A stretch of DNA of 64,000 bases from Siderastrea siderea (GCA_964030785.1 OZ034969.1:41355201-41419200), one strand, 5' to 3'. Positions 35,510-47,785 are shown, counted from the stretch's first letter. Numbers and translations are program-made. Notes: a model not told the origin generated them from the sequence alone.

Positions 35510-37915
35510 AATGTGTGCTGAAGGGAGAGCATTCCTATCTTAAGGAAAATGAGACGGTTGTAGTTGGTGTAAAACACCATTTTCAATCTAAATTTTTGGG
35601 AAATGGGGATCCTAACTCGAAACTTATAGAGGAGATTTCGAACTTCTATTATTGCACGAAAGTTGAAAGTTAGTTTAAATTAACGAAGCTCTGACCAGTT
35701 GATCTCTTTAACTATCCACACGCCAAACATCTTGATTTTTGCTTAAAATATTGGATAAAATAGACTCCTGATTGAGATTTGAGTTCTTTCAAACTTTCGC
35801 ATCTCTGAACTAAACGGAGCCTTTTTCAAGAAGCAAAAGGATCTCTCAACCTTAGTAATGAATGTGGATCTGACTGTTTTCTCTGTAGATCATAGACATA
35901 GTATTTTAACAGAATATTATCAGCAATTTCATCAGAATATTATTATTAACAATTTTCTTTACAATTATATTATTGGATATACACTTATGTTTTGTATTTA
36001 ATAACTTACTTTAATTAATTTGTGTCACCAATTAGCATGCATGCTAACACATTGATAAAGTTATTATTATTATTATTATTAGTCTCCGTCGAGGGTAAAG
36101 TTCGCCAGAACAATAAAAAACAACCACTCCAAAGCTGAAATAATTTTTTTCCTAGATACTGACTACAACTATAGTCAAACGCTGTCTTTAGATTGTGCCT
36201 TTGGCACAGTAATACGCTATACATAGGTAAAATTTGCCACGTTAACACAGCATTGGATGAGATGAGAAAGCGTGTTTTGTGTCATTTTGAGACAGTTTTC
36301 TAGAATGATCATTCGGGTATCCGAATGAGCTGTCCATTTTTTCGACGTTTTTAGTCTTTATAGTTTGCTTTCAACGATAACGATTTCTATCGATTGTTGT
36401 TGATTTATAGAGGAATAACGCTGCTTGCGTGACGTATGTGTGTATGCCCTTAAGCCCGATCCGAGGAAATGAAAAGCAATAATGATTTGTTTGTTCGTTT
36501 GTTTGACGCCAAAGAGGCTACTCTCACTGGGATGAACAAGGTGCCGGCAACCTCCGAACAATGAAGGTTTGTACTTGTCGGCATTGTTCTCTGTGAATAC
36601 GAGGGAGATTTGGCGGGCTTGCGGCCGGAAACGATCTAAGTGCAAACCGACAAGGATCAAATCACAAAGGCAAATCACTCTAGAACACTGCCGAGAGTGA
36701 TGTTGAAACAGTGACCTGCTTCTATTTGCAGTGATGTAAAGACATATTCGGTCCGCCGGTAGATCAACATTATTTGCAGTGGTAAGGACGAAGAAAAGCG
36801 ATATTTAATTTATACAAGCGACCCCGGCTTATCGTTCACGGTAAGCAAGGTAAGAGAGGCCAATAGATTACTCATGATCACGCTTTTATATTAATTTATA
36901 CTGTTGGGCAAGTCTCTTTTCTTCCAGCCAACGAACTGTTGCCTGTTGCAAATAGTCGAATCTCTTAACCTTTTCACCGGTGAGGTTACAGAACCTCCAT
37001 GCATGCAAAACGAGACGAATTTGCCTAGGTAATTTAATCCACTGGACCAGACGTGAAGTATTAAAACACAATATTTTCCTTGTTTTTATTAGAGAATTCT
37101 CCATCCTTTTTTAGCGTTTTCTGTACTTCGCCAAAATGCTTACGATTCCATATTCTATTCATCAGATGATATTTACAATCAGCACGCGCGCAATGCCGGG
37201 ATCATTGCATTGAATAAATTGTACAGCTGAGCGGTATGAAGACATGCTGCTCATATTATTTATTTGAATGTTGAGAATGTTCACGTGGCCATGTCGTTCT
37301 GTTGTCGTGTATGTGATTCATTTGAACTTCACGAAGCTCTTCAAATGTATTACTACACGCGCGGTAGCCAGTCTCAAGCCAGTCCCTCGACATGAGGTTT
37401 GAATCTCAGATGCCACGTCTGCAAAGCATTAAATGGTTATTAGTCTTGAACAGGGTCAGTGAGGCATTGATAATCGGACGGAAATACCCCTCCCCCTTCC
37501 CCGAGGTAGCGAACTCGGCTTATCCACGCACGGGAGCTGATAGCGGTGGGGACTTGAGCCCTCCAACCCCCACTCCTGCTTTTCCACTCCTATGAATGAT
37601 GTTGAATGATTTCTATTCAGGCGCTTCACATCATTTCAGCCCTCCTTCTCCCTCCCTGGAAAATTTGGCGTGTGTCGACTGCAAGCAATCCCTGTCTAGT
37701 GGAGAAACTGTGTGAGGAGGACTGGAATTGCGTGTCCTGACGAAAAAGTCTGTGTGTCTAGAGGAGGGACTGTGTGTCTATAGGGTGCACAATATAGAGT
37801 AACCCTACACGGAACGGCGATATATGTGGTACAAGAAGCCAATAAAACCAAACGGTCCTTCCCTCGGCTTGCAGACTAGTAGTTGAATGCTTTCACTTTT
37901 CAGTTAAGTGTTAAA
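35510..37915. other. No gene seen; TTA microsatellite
   Basis: A TTA run at 36060-36080 is the only structured feature. Frames such as 35407-35673 (+) and 36358-36678 (-) have no recognisable motifs. GTGTGTCTAGAGG units, expanded at 38790-39065, already appear at 37745-37785. Confidence 0.4.
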
Positions 37916-37924
37916 CAAAAACAA

Positions 37925-37995
37925 GGGGAAGCGCCATAATGTAGTGTTTAGAGCGCAGGACTTTCGATTGTGCGTTCGACCAGAGGGTAGGTGGA
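37925..37995 (+). repeat. tRNA-like relic (possible SINE head)
   Basis: The order GTAGTGTTTAGAGCGC (A-box-like), GGACTTTCGATT (anticodon-arm-like) and GCGTTCGACC (B-box-like) resembles the body of a Gln/Glu-type tRNA. The stems no longer pair well, so this is a tRNA-derived repeat and not a tRNA gene. A short interspersed segment follows (38000-38100). Confidence 0.4.
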
Positions 37996-38513
37996 GTACT
38001 CCTTGGAATTTTTGGTGGGAGTGTGCCAAAATGGCTAAAATCCATACCCAATTTTTAGACCAAAACGGCTCAAAAACCATACCCCGTGAGGTGGCACACA
38101 TAGCGTGAACAAGGAAGTAATCCCCCCTCCCCGCCCCGGAGTCTCTGTTGTGTGGGTTGTTTTCTTTGACAGCACAAAACGATGTTTAGCTGACCACAGA
38201 AAAGCCACTGACAGTTTGAGTTAACTGCCCCTCGTTTCGTAAATCTAATGGTAATTGCAACGTTTTTTTGTTGCACGGAGATATTAGCCTTTCTGGCTAC
38301 TCAAAATTCGTGTGTAAATGAAGTTCATGTTATGTTATATTAATTGTCATGGAAATTTGAATGGAAATAAGCGTTCGGGCAAGAATTTTGCAGCATATTT
38401 CCCCAAAATATCTGAAGGCAGCAGATTTTGGATTTAAGCGGGACTACTGTAGGATTCTTACTGATTATCATTTTTGTGTAGTTTTCAAATGGGAAAATGA
38501 AACGTCATCCTAA

Positions 38514-38607
38514 TTGCACAGACTGTGCACAGACTGCACAGACTGTAATCGCACAGACTGTAATTGCACAGACTGTAATCGTAATTGCACAGACTGTAAT
38601 CGTACTG
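38514..38607. repeat. GCACAGACTGTAATC tandem repeat
   Basis: About six copies of a 10-21 bp unit built on GCACAGACTGTAATC (variants with GTAATT and shortened copies). No coding meaning. The spacing is too short and too regular in sequence for a CRISPR. Confidence 0.85.
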
Positions 38608-38789
38608 TGAGTTAGTTTAGCACTTGTCCCGTTATCGCATTTAGCTCGTCTGATGATCCATGTTTGTAAATAAGTAGTATATTTTGGATTTCTTTCTTAT
38701 TTTGGAAATTCTGCCACTCCGTATTTTAGGATTTGGGTACTTTTTCCCGTCATTCCATCGTTCGATAATTCTACCATTCCACGGAATAG

Positions 38790-39065
38790 GGTCATCCAGG
38801 AGGGAATGTGGGTGGCTAGAAAAGGGACTGCGTGTGTCCAGTGGAGGAACTGTCTGCATGTCTAGAGGGGGATATATGTGTGTCTAGAGGAGAGACTGTG
38901 TTTCTAGAGAAGGGTGTGTGTCTAATGGTTGAAATGTGCGTGTCTAAAGAAGGGAATGTGTGTGTGTCTGGCCGGAGGAGGGAATGTGGGTGTTGTGGAT
39001 GAGATAAATGTGTGTCTAAGTGGGGACTGTGTGAATGTCTAGATGACCAGAGAGACTGTAATGCG
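38790..39065. repeat. GTGTGTCTAGAGGAGGGA minisatellite
   Basis: Roughly ten diverged copies of a ~25-bp unit containing GTGTGTCTAGAGG and GGGACTGTGTG. Isolated units also occur at 37720-37790. Confidence 0.75.
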
Positions 39066-39069
39066 TAAA

Positions 39070-40160
39070 GAGGTGTTGGATTACGTCAACGCTGGCTTGT
39101 TGCAATATTATTGTGAGAATTGAATGTGCAACCAATTATAGATGTATATACAGAGGATGAAACCAGATTTGTGAACGGACACAACGATTCTTGGACTAAT
39201 ATTGCATAAAACAACACTGAGAGGTGCTCAGGGAATTTCAATTTTGAAATGTTGATTACTACTCTAGCCTGCTTGAGGTACTCGGATTGTCATTATTGCA
39301 CTGATTTTTCGTGGTTCGCTCCAATGTTAGCACGAACTCTGTATGTCTATCTGTATCGCTTCGTGTTACAGCCTACAAATTTACCTAGTAGGTTTCGTGG
39401 CCAATTACAGCCTAAAAAATCCGACGTATGGCGAGTATACGATTTCTGGCTTATAAATCAAGAGGAAATCCGGTTAGTATTGAACTTTTAATAACTATAT
39501 TGAAGCGAGCTTAAAACCGCTCATGCGGGGTTTCAAAGGATAATCCTTATCATAGGCTGACAGTTTGGATTTCATTCCATAAAGTAAAATGAGAATCTGT
39601 TAATGCTTTTTAGAAAAATATTATTCGAGAGCGGAAATAACCAATACTGAACTATTGTTGAGTCAAGACGAAAGCGCTTATTTCTGTTTGGGAAGTTTTT
39701 TGGTGTGGGCGAAGGTCGCCTATTATACCTCGGAGTTCGTTTGTACGGATAGCGCGCGTGGGCTTCATTTTCCTTGTTCTTTTTTAAAAATTTTGTTTTG
39801 TTTGTTCGTATAAAAGGTTAGGAAAGAAACGCAGTTGTCCATCTTTGTAAGAAAAGAAAATCGATATGTGGAATTATTACGTGAATTCTTATCCCCAGAG
39901 CTCCGCAATCTTTTTAATTGTAGATACTGGGTATGAGGGTATACCGCATGCCATCCTTACAACATCAACAACAACAACAACAAGATTTTTACTATGTAAA
40001 AGTAACATAAAAGGAAACGTCGGAGGTTATCCCTGCCGATGACCTCCTCTAAAATAAACATTAACAGGAAAAAAGTATGAAATACTATCATAGTATACAA
40101 CATACAATTACAGTTTAAAAAAATTAAAATTTAGAAATGCTAAAACTTTAAGTACGGCGG
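39070..40160. other. No gene seen; CAA microsatellite
   Basis: A CAA run at 39962-39982. No supported frame. Confidence 0.4.
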
Positions 40161-40164
40161 TAAT

Positions 40165-40312
40165 ATATCAAACACGAGAAAGAGTGTTTCATCAGGATAT
40201 CCAAACATAGAGAAGTGGGTTGAAAAAACGAGGCGCAGCCGAGTTTTTGAACCGGCTTCGAGGTGTTTGGATACCTGATGAAACACTCTTTTAAGTGTTT
40301 CAAACCATTAAT
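40165..40312. mobile_element. Fold-back element (AGAGTGTTTCATCAGG)
   Basis: AGAGTGTTTCATCAGGATAT (40181) is mirrored at 40290, and the inverted similarity extends outward through CAAACAC/GTGTTTCAAACC-like sequence. A compact core of about 60 bp contains GAGGCGCAGCCGAG. No gene. Confidence 0.7.
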
Positions 40313-40439
40313 ATCAGCTGATGTAACTACATGCATTGAATTAGCTCAATAAGGAGAAAGAACGTGTGATTTTGCAAGAATAACCAAATTTATATAATAT
40401 AAAGATTTAGCCAAGCCTTAAAGGGGAGCTCCACATTTT

Positions 40440-40615
40440 TTTTGTTTGTTTTGCTGGTACTTATCAATTTGTGAAAATACTCTCATTCAAGTCGTTAAAT
40501 TAAAAAAAAAAAAAAAGGAAAAAAAAAAAACAAGTTCATGTCCCCTCTGATTATCGAACCCGGGTCGCCGGCACCGAAGGCCGGCACGAACACCAGTAGG
40601 CTACGCACACTGACA
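40440..40615 (-). repeat. tRNA-derived SINE relic
   Basis: On the minus strand a tRNA-like head has an A box (GTAGCCTACTGG), a GCCGGC-CTTCGGT-GCCGGC anticodon-type hairpin, and a B box (GGGTTCGATAAT). It is followed by long T-rich runs (complement of 40501-40531). The T-arm does not close, so it is a SINE and not a functional tRNA. Confidence 0.55.
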
Positions 40616-40624
40616 CTATTTGAA

Positions 40625-43455
40625 GTAGTTAAGGAGGGAGACTCTTAACCACCATATTGTTGCTATGGGAAGTTCCTGACCATCATATCTTAGAAACCGT
40701 AACTTCCACGGATAAGTTGCTTGGCCACGTTTGTTCCATGGGAAAGGTTTTCAAGATTTTCAAGTCACAACCATATTTGGCAAGTCACGTGACCTAAACA
40801 GAAAAATGTTAAAAACTCAAATCACTCAGTTGTGGCTATTGAAAACATTGCCAACATTTAATGATTATCAAGATGCAAAATTTGAAGCATCGATTTCTAG
40901 AAATTCGCATTATTATAAAAGTTATGTCGTGATAACATCAACTCTGAGTGAGTTTATATTTCTTGTCTTGGCCCATGAATGGAATTTTTAAGTAAATGCT
41001 ACAAACAAGATCAGCCTTCCATAAAACCAGACTGTTCAAATGCCCACAAAAGTCACGACCCTGATGATATCCCTCTAAGAATTTTCAGGTGCTGCAGCAA
41101 GTTCTAATCCCTGGTTGGAAGTTTCATTCCCCAACTGAGTACTTTCAATTTGTTTCAACTTTGATTTCCCGTGAGCATAAATAAGCATACTTTTAGCATA
41201 ATTCTGAGAAAAAACACGCACTGCCAGAAGCATAACGCACTTTTACTAGTGCAATCGGCAAAAGCCTAATAGTCCAGTTTTGAATTTACCAAGGCCGCTG
41301 AATCAAAATACTGACGACACATTTTTATAGGGTTTGTCTCAACCGGAAGTAAAATATCAACATGAAATACAGTAAAAACCCGCATAAAAGAACCTCTGAT
41401 TTTCTGTTTCAGGCTGATGCGTTTCCTAAATAATTGATACGTAGTGACATTGAGTAGTATAATATGACGTCATAAGCACATGTGTTTATACATTTTGTGC
41501 TGTAGTTCCTCTATTCTTTGCAATAACTGTAATTGCATGGTTCAGATTTTAAAGAAGGCTGGATTATCTCCGATTCGCGAAAAAAATCGGGAAATCGTCG
41601 CGGCCACTGGCCTTCAACGGACTCTTCCAACTTCTTTATCGATGTGGTGGCCGCCACCTTGCTTTGAGCGAAACTTAGGGCGAGTCCCAGACCTCCTCAA
41701 AAGTAAGTAAAAACTTTTGAATCGTGAAAACTATTCATTCAGTCAATTTTAGTCGTTTAGTTATTCAGTCAATTTGTTTTGAGAAACAAGCTTCGAATCA
41801 CCAATCAGTGCTTTAAATTTTTCAAGAATATTCCTGATCATTCTGGCAGTGCTACTTCGTCAAAAATTGCACCCCCCCCCCCAACAAAAACTCTCTTTTC
41901 CCCAAATTATGCCTCAAAAGTGCTAGCACAATCAGTAAAAGCCTATAACTGCAGTAAAGGTGAAAAACGAAAATTAACTGTTTTTATTAATTAACTATTA
42001 TGCGTTGCACTAAAGCAATGAAGATTTATCGTGTAAAAAGAACACCGGCTCATTGTTGAAAGCTTGTTGATTACTTCACAAACAACTTTATCACTGATTG
42101 CTACGCATGACAAAGAACCACGCCTGTAAACTATACTTTCTTCTATCTTGTGTTGACTTGACAGTCCGTCACTGAAATTCGCACGCCATTTGGCGCATGT
42201 ATTTACCGCGTTTTTATCGTTTGGCCTTTCAAGATAAGTCGAAAGGTAGTCCCGAAAAGGGGACGTGCGAATCAGAATGACAGTCTTACATCGCCGCCTG
42301 TTTTGTCAACCTTAAATTTACAGCCAAAGAGAGGAAAACAGATCTCCGAGATCGTTGTTGAAAAAGTGCAGGCAGTTTCTTAGTAATGTTTTATAATTTT
42401 ATTGATCATCATGATTTGAAGCCGAGTTGGTTTGACGCTTTTTAGTCTCCTCCTCCTACTGATTATCTACTTTCAGACTGAACTGCACTGGAGACACTAG
42501 AGAGACAAAGTTAACTAAACGAAATTAAAACAAGTCCAAACCCTTGGAAAAGCTAAGGTTGCCAAGACTTTTGGTATTAGTGAGCGATAAACGGGTAAAT
42601 AAATATGGATAGACTTCAATGAAGTCTTAAGTTCACAGTGCTCGGCGCTGTACCGTTGCCACTTGCACAAAATTAACAACTTTTCAACATTTCTTTGACA
42701 ATGTTTTGATGGCTTCCGTTTCCAATCACATTTGCGATCTATGTGAGGTGAGTCGCGAGCTTGAGAAGTTTTAGCGCCTCAGAGTCATTTGTTTTTCAAT
42801 GGCCAGTTAAGAGTTGACACGAAATCCATCAAAACGTCATCAAAAACACGTCGAAAGCTTGTCAAAAACTTTGAGTGAATAGCTGTACGGTATGTCAATA
42901 GCACCTAGAAAAAAATAACTGACGTTGACTCCAAATACCTTACAATTGAGGTCCATATAGTTATCACTGGCCGGCGTTACTAACACCTGACTTCATTATT
43001 TCTTGAAATACATTTTTCCCGGATGGCAACCCACTACTTAGACAGCCTCATTTCCTGGCTTTAGTTCAAGGACTATGGGAACGAGGTTGAATTATAAACA
43101 ACATTCATTCGAGTTTGATTCGTAAACAGCGTTTCCATTAAAGAAAGGTTTCGTTATTGATGATGCTGATGACGTAGTCTACTTTTTTGCGTATGTATGT
43201 GGCGGGAGCGGATCCAGGATTTATGAAAGGGGAGTGGCTGTTAGCAAGGCTGGCTGGCTTGTTTCACCTGTCCAGGTCCTTGTACTTATTTCCTATTTTA
43301 ATGTGTTCATGTCTTTTTTTTTTGTTTGCCCGATTTAGCGGGGTAGCTAGCCGTGGCCACCCAAACCACCCCCCCCCAAATCGGCCCCAATGTGCTTCTT
43401 CTTGTGTGTAGTATGTCCACTCTTCTTAATGATTTTTTGCTTCTTTCAAACTATT
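40625..43455. other. No gene seen upstream of the carboxypeptidase
   Basis: Mostly featureless. A C11 run lies at 41872-41882 and a C8 run near 43370. The frame 41480-41710 (+) ends beside an AAAAGTAAGTAA sequence that would serve as a splice donor, but the peptide matches no family I know. A 5' UTR exon of the downstream gene could lie here. Confidence 0.4.
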
Positions 43456-43458
43456 CGA

Positions 43459-43471
43459 AATTTATTTTTCA
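43459..43471 (+). promoter_or_regulatory. Probable 3' splice site before the first coding exon
   Basis: A pyrimidine-rich tract ending TTTATTTTTCAG immediately precedes AGTACAAAAAATGG, which contains the chosen start codon. The frame is open further upstream (to 43390), but the hydrophobic extension reads through this acceptor. It is therefore more likely intron, implying an upstream noncoding exon. Confidence 0.6.
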
Positions 43472-43482
43472 GAGTACAAAAA

Positions 43483-45667
43483 ATGGAATCAAAATGGCTG
43501 ACCTTGTGGCTTGCGATAGTTATACACCATGATGGGTTACCACACGCTTATTCCTCTGGTATCCTCCCAGTTAAAGCCACCCACCATAACAACACAGCCT
43601 TGCGTCAAGTACTGGAAGCTTTAGCAGCCACTTACCCGAACATCACACGTCTCTACTCTATTGGCAGATCCTATCAAGGAAAAGAATTGTGGGTGCTGGA
43701 GATCACAAGGAATCCTGGGAGGCATAAGCCAGGCAAACCTGAGTTCAAGTATGTAGCAAACATGCATGGGAACGAGGTTGTTGGAAGAGAGATGCTTCTT
43801 CTGTTAGCTGATTATCTGTGTTTCAATTATGGACACGACGAACGAATAACGAAACTTGTCAACACAACTAGAATTCACCTCCTACCTTCAATGAATCCCG
43901 ACGGGTGGGAGAACTCCAAGGAAGGCGACTGCACAAGTGTCAGGGGACGGTTTAACGCAAATGGTGTGGATTTGAACCGGAATTTTCCTGATCCTTACGA
44001 TGGCCAGATTAATGAATTGCAACCCGAGACCCGAGCAGTGATGAGCTGGATTCACCAGGAACCCTTTGTTTTGTCTGCAAACTTACATGGTGGAACACTA
44101 GTAGTCAATTATCCTTTTGATAATCTCCCAAGGGAATTGAAAAGATCTGGGACTAGAGTTTATTACAGTTCCCCTGATGATGACATTTTTGTTTCCATTG
44201 CGAAAGTCTACTCTTGGGCGCATCCTACAATGCACAAGGGTCGTCCTCAGTGTCCAATCCAGAGAAGAGAGAGATTTAAGGACGGGATTACAAACGGTGC
44301 AGCGTGGTACCCAATATCTGGAGGGATGCAGGACTACAATTATTACAAAACGTACGTAGTTTGAAAGCAAAACAGCGAACTGAATTGTAAGATTTGGAAT
44401 GCTTAACGATGTCAAATTTTAAAAAGCAGAAAGTAGCAGTGAATGTTAGTTGTGTTTTGCTTGCTTTGCAATTTTTCCTCCCTAAATGCAACGAAAAATC
44501 GAATTTTTAATGTTTGTCTGATTAATCGAAATTTAGAAAGACTTAAAGAAATGGCTAACTTATGATCTCGCCCGTATGTTAAATAACCAAATTTTATTAA
44601 GTTCACAATTGAAAAAAATACAGGGAGAAAAGAAATAACAAAATACGAAGGGGCGAGGAAGCCTTAAGAGAAACCACAATATAAGGCTTTTTTGTTATGT
44701 TAATTAGAATGACAATGGTAGAGAATCACTTTAAAAATATGGCTTAAGACTGGCAGCTACAGATAACCTTAACAATATCGTCACTTAAAGAGTTTCAAAA
44801 AGTACTTTGGTCTTTGAAAGGTTACGGAGATTTATCTTTGTTTTATATTAAGTGTACGTTGCAAGCAAGAAACAATTTTAGTATCCAAGGTATAATGTTT
44901 AAGCCATTCAATTTTAATTTTTTTGTGCTCAGTTCAGTATGTTATGGGTCAAAAAAGAAAACTACTTCGAATACTAGCGATCTAATTTCGACCACTGAAA
45001 AATTCTTATCCTACGGTTCCTGTCCATGGGGATGTGGTTCTGGGTAAATGGGGGAATTGTAGTGATGACTTGATAGCTCTGTTCCTTTCCTTGCAGAAAC
45101 TGCTTTGAAATAACTTTGGAACTTGGTTGCTGTAAGTACCCCCCAGCATTGTACATCATGCCCTATTGGTATGCTAATCGTGACGCCTTGCTCAAGTACA
45201 TCGAACTGGTCCATACTACAGGCATCAGAGGCTTTGTAGTTGACGAGAAGGGCCGTCCACTTGAGGGAGCGAGAATTATTATCGAAAATCGTGCAAAGAA
45301 GATCAAGACCTACCAAAATGGTGACTATTGGCGCCTTTTAGTGCCGGGTAATTACACGGTTCGAGTAGCTAAACGGCGGTACAGAAATACCAAGCTGAGG
45401 GTGACTGTTTACCCGGACCAGGCCACAGTTGTTAACATCACGCTTCTGAGAAAAAAAAGACAGGATTTTAAGGGGCGCCGACCAGTGAAGATAAGTGCAG
45501 TCCAGGAAGACAAACCGGCAGCTAATATCTCTTTTCACTCAATTGTAACGCACAGAGATAAATTACGCCTTTCAGTAAACTCTCCGAAGAAGTCTACCTC
45601 CATGGCGATAAATCCTTCTGTCACAGCTAATTTTGTTTGTCTACTTTTAGTTATTGTTTTGAAATGA
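43483..45667 (+). CDS. Metallocarboxypeptidase, M14 subfamily N/E (CPM/CPN/CPD-like)
   Basis: Two coding exons, 43483-44351 and 45097-45667, join in phase to 479 aa. Residues 1-24 include a hydrophobic stretch (WLTLWLAIVI) suited to a signal peptide. The catalytic domain has zinc ligands His95 and Glu98 (MHGNE) and His202 (NLHGG), substrate-binding Asn165-Arg166 (DLNRNFPD), Tyr285 (GGMQDYNY) and the general base Glu298 in FEITLELGCCKYP. Residues ~325-400 form the transthyretin-like domain typical of this subfamily. The C-terminus ends in a hydrophobic segment after small residues, suggesting a GPI anchor as in CPM. These enzymes remove C-terminal Arg/Lys from peptides, outside the cell or in the secretory pathway. 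All catalytic residues are present, so it is probably functional. Single-domain length excludes a multi-domain CPD. Confidence 0.93.
44352..45096 (+). other. Intron of the carboxypeptidase gene
   Basis: The donor GTACGT follows AAAAC at 44352. The acceptor TTTCCTTGCAG ends at 45096. Splicing restores the conserved stretch from GGMQDYNYYK to NCFEITLEL in frame. Reading through instead gives a stop after three codons. Intron length 745 bp. Confidence 0.92.
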
Positions 45668-46200
45668 TCGTTTTTAGTAGTGAAAAGTGTCCAGAATGTT
45701 ATATAATGAATCAGTTGTGTTTGATTTACTTCCTTATTGCCACCTTCTTGTAAATAACAATAATACGGTGTTATTCTGTTTCTTACTGGTACATCGACCA
45801 GTCCATCGACCCATCAATATCTCGAAAACTAAGTTATTTTTATAATTTATGTTGCTGTGCGGCTACCTTTGGACAGCGGGTGGCTCTTCGATCATTCCTC
45901 GTGCCATTAACAGACTATTAGTAACCAATGGTCTTGAAGTGCAGGTTCCACTACAAGCTGCTGCAGTGAGGGGCGAACCCGATCGCACAAGTGTGAGGAA
46001 GTGGGGCGAGAGGAAGCAAAGCGTGAAAACTCCAAACTTTTTAAGTAACCAACAATACATCTACGCCCAAGTTTGACCAACAATACATCTAGAGCGCCCA
46101 AGTGTGATAAAGTTGTCAGTTTATACCTATCCTATTGACCCATAAATAAATAATCAAAACTCCATACAAAGGGGATCAAACTCTTCGACTTATCGGTCGA
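45668..46200. other. 3' flank of the carboxypeptidase; possible poly(A) signal
   Basis: No gene. AATAAA occurs at 46145-46150, about 480 bp after the stop codon, and is the first canonical hexamer. A repeated phrase ACCAACAATACATCTA appears at 46042 and 46076. Confidence 0.4.
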
Positions 46201-46204
46201 TACT

Positions 46205-46580
46205 TAAAGCCGTTTTGGTGGCCTAGTCCGGAATATCGAATAGAAGACAATATACAGTTCTGGTTTTCTCATTTTGGAACTTACGTCCTTTCCCTTAGTG
46301 AGGTACCCACGACAACAAATTCGGTCGGAATATTCTTGTCTACTCAGGATGGCAAAATTGCATTCTTTAAGGGAGTCAGTATTCTGGAGGAGTAGCCAGG
46401 ATAGCCCAAAATTATGCGCGACAACCTTTTCTTTCATCTCTAAACAAATGTTAAGACGTAGATGGCAAGATAGGAGCCTCGACGTATTCGCATTTAGACC
46501 TCAAACTAAAGAACGTTTTTCTTGAAACTTGTTCAAGAAAAACCTGTACAATTTGTTATCCCTATACATTGCTTACAACT
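46205..46580. repeat. Interspersed repeat related to 28650-29345
   Basis: Contains CTTTCATCTCTAAACA, TTAAGACGTA, GCATTTAGACCTCAAACT and CTTGAAACTTGTTCAAG in the order seen at 28755-28880, and GAAGACAATATACAGTT, whose complement is at 29297-29315. No coding frame. Confidence 0.6.
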
Positions 46581-46594
46581 CTCGGTAAAAGCAT

Positions 46595-46860
46595 GTTCAG
46601 TTGTGGACAAATGTATATCAACATTTAATTTTTTAGTTTAATTCAACAAAATTAAATATTCAAAGCGATAAGACAGATGAGCTGAGTCATCAGATTTTAA
46701 ACATAACGTCATTCGGTAACGCAAAGGGCAAAATACTGTCACAATTTTCGTGACGCCAGTTAGCATGGCACGTTGAGCCAAGTAAAAATATTAATCGAGG
46801 GTGGAGTGGGTCAAAACGACTGGTAAATGCCTATAATGCGCTTTCTTGTAACCTGTACGA
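46595..46860. repeat. Interspersed repeat related to 14887-15160
   Basis: Same orientation and block order as the copy at 14.9 kb: TTCAGTTGTGGAC, AAAGCGATAAGA, GCTGAGTCATCAGA, TAAACATAACGTCATTC, GTGACGCCAGTT, GCGCTTTCTTGT. The adjacency to 46205-46580 suggests that the two blocks are parts of one element. Confidence 0.65.
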
Positions 46861-47311
46861 TAGAGCATAGCAATGATTTATTTCGTATTTGCATTCACAA
46901 TTTGGCTTAAAGAGCCCTTGACATGATTAAAGAAGACTGTGCACAAAGCGTGGTTCCCAGGTGTGGGGAAAAGTTCAATTCGTTTGGGCTGTTACGGTGC
47001 CCATACTGATCAGTCTTAAAGATGTGGTTACTTTTATATTGGGAAAATTATCGCCCATTTTTTTGAAATGCGTCTGTTTTGAGAATTGTGATGGCCTTTT
47101 TGTTCAGGGTTTTGAGGAAGACCGACCAAAAATGGTCTTGAGTGAAGAATAGACGAGGTCATGGGCATAGTCTGTGGAGCTATGTTTGGTGAGGAGAGGG
47201 TGAATAGTTCAGTTGACGTCCATTCCAGAGTATTGATCGCCTTTTCAACGTTACAGTTACACACTTTTACTGCAACGTGCTGTTACAGATGCTTGAATGT
47301 TATTGAATCTG

Positions 47312-47360
47312 CAACCTCGTTCCCAGGGTCTCTCTCTCCCCGCCCCCACGAGCGAGAGAA
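47312..47360 (-). repeat. Half-copy of a CCTCGTTCCCAGGGTCTCTC fold-back repeat
   Basis: CAACCTCGTTCCCAGGGTCT followed by CTCCCCGCCCCC is the inverted counterpart of 47948-47996. The repeat forms the apparent 3' end of the zinc-finger frame on the minus strand. Confidence 0.75.
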
Positions 47361-47785
47361 GATATTCCAAAACTGAGTCCGCCGCGGCTTCGCGATCCCG
47401 ACTCCTTCGCACTTTTGGCCAACGTGTGATGCACGGACGGCGATATCTCAACACATCTCTTTACCCTTTCGAAAGAACTCTGGCTTTCTTTAATGGCGGT
47501 CTTGAAGTTTAAAAAATTTTTTAAACGTCTTTCACATGGCCGACATAGTAGATGTGGCAATAATTGATCTTGTCTCAAAGGTCCACCATAAATGTCTTCG
47601 GCAGCGGCCAGCAATGCTCGATTTCCTTTCGCAAAGATGTTTTTTGAGAAGGATACGTCTCCAACCGATTTACACAGCCGGCAGCAACTTAAATTTACTT
47701 TAGCAGATGGTCCACAAACTTTTTTTGGCGTCCGTGAAAGATTCCCATTCGACATTTCTTCTTGAACAGCGAAAGTGCTCACCAC
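47361..47785 (-). CDS. ZAD-like C2-C2 zinc-finger protein, truncated
   Basis: A minus-strand frame starting at Met 47785 (or Met at 47755) contains CRLCKS (Cys35-x2-Cys38), a 42-residue spacer with IFAKGNRALLAAAEDIYG, and CRPCERR (Cys81-x2-Cys84), followed by a helix-rich stretch. The paired CxxC layout and the closing helix resemble the zinc-finger-associated domain (ZAD) or related C4 fingers that occur in cnidarian and arthropod proteins. The frame runs on into the fold-back repeat at 47312-47360, so the natural C-terminus is lost or lies in another exon. No downstream DNA-binding domain was found. It may be an exon fragment or a retained piece of a transposon gene. Confidence 0.5.

Noticed and set aside
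38514..38607. Regularly spaced repeats resembling a CRISPR array
   Set aside because: Units of 10-21 bp have no unique spacers and the host is eukaryotic. It is a simple tandem repeat.
40440..40615. A tRNA gene on the minus strand
   Set aside because: A and B boxes are present but the T arm and acceptor stem do not close, and long T runs follow. Called as a SINE relic instead.
41480..41710. Possible host exon ending at a GTAAGT donor
   Set aside because: The peptide matches no family I recognise, there is no acceptor or neighbouring exon in support, and GTAAGT alone occurs by chance.
43390..43482. N-terminal 31-residue hydrophobic extension of the carboxypeptidase
   Set aside because: The frame is open, but a strong splice acceptor lies just before the chosen Met, and the extension would put two hydrophobic segments before the mature protein.
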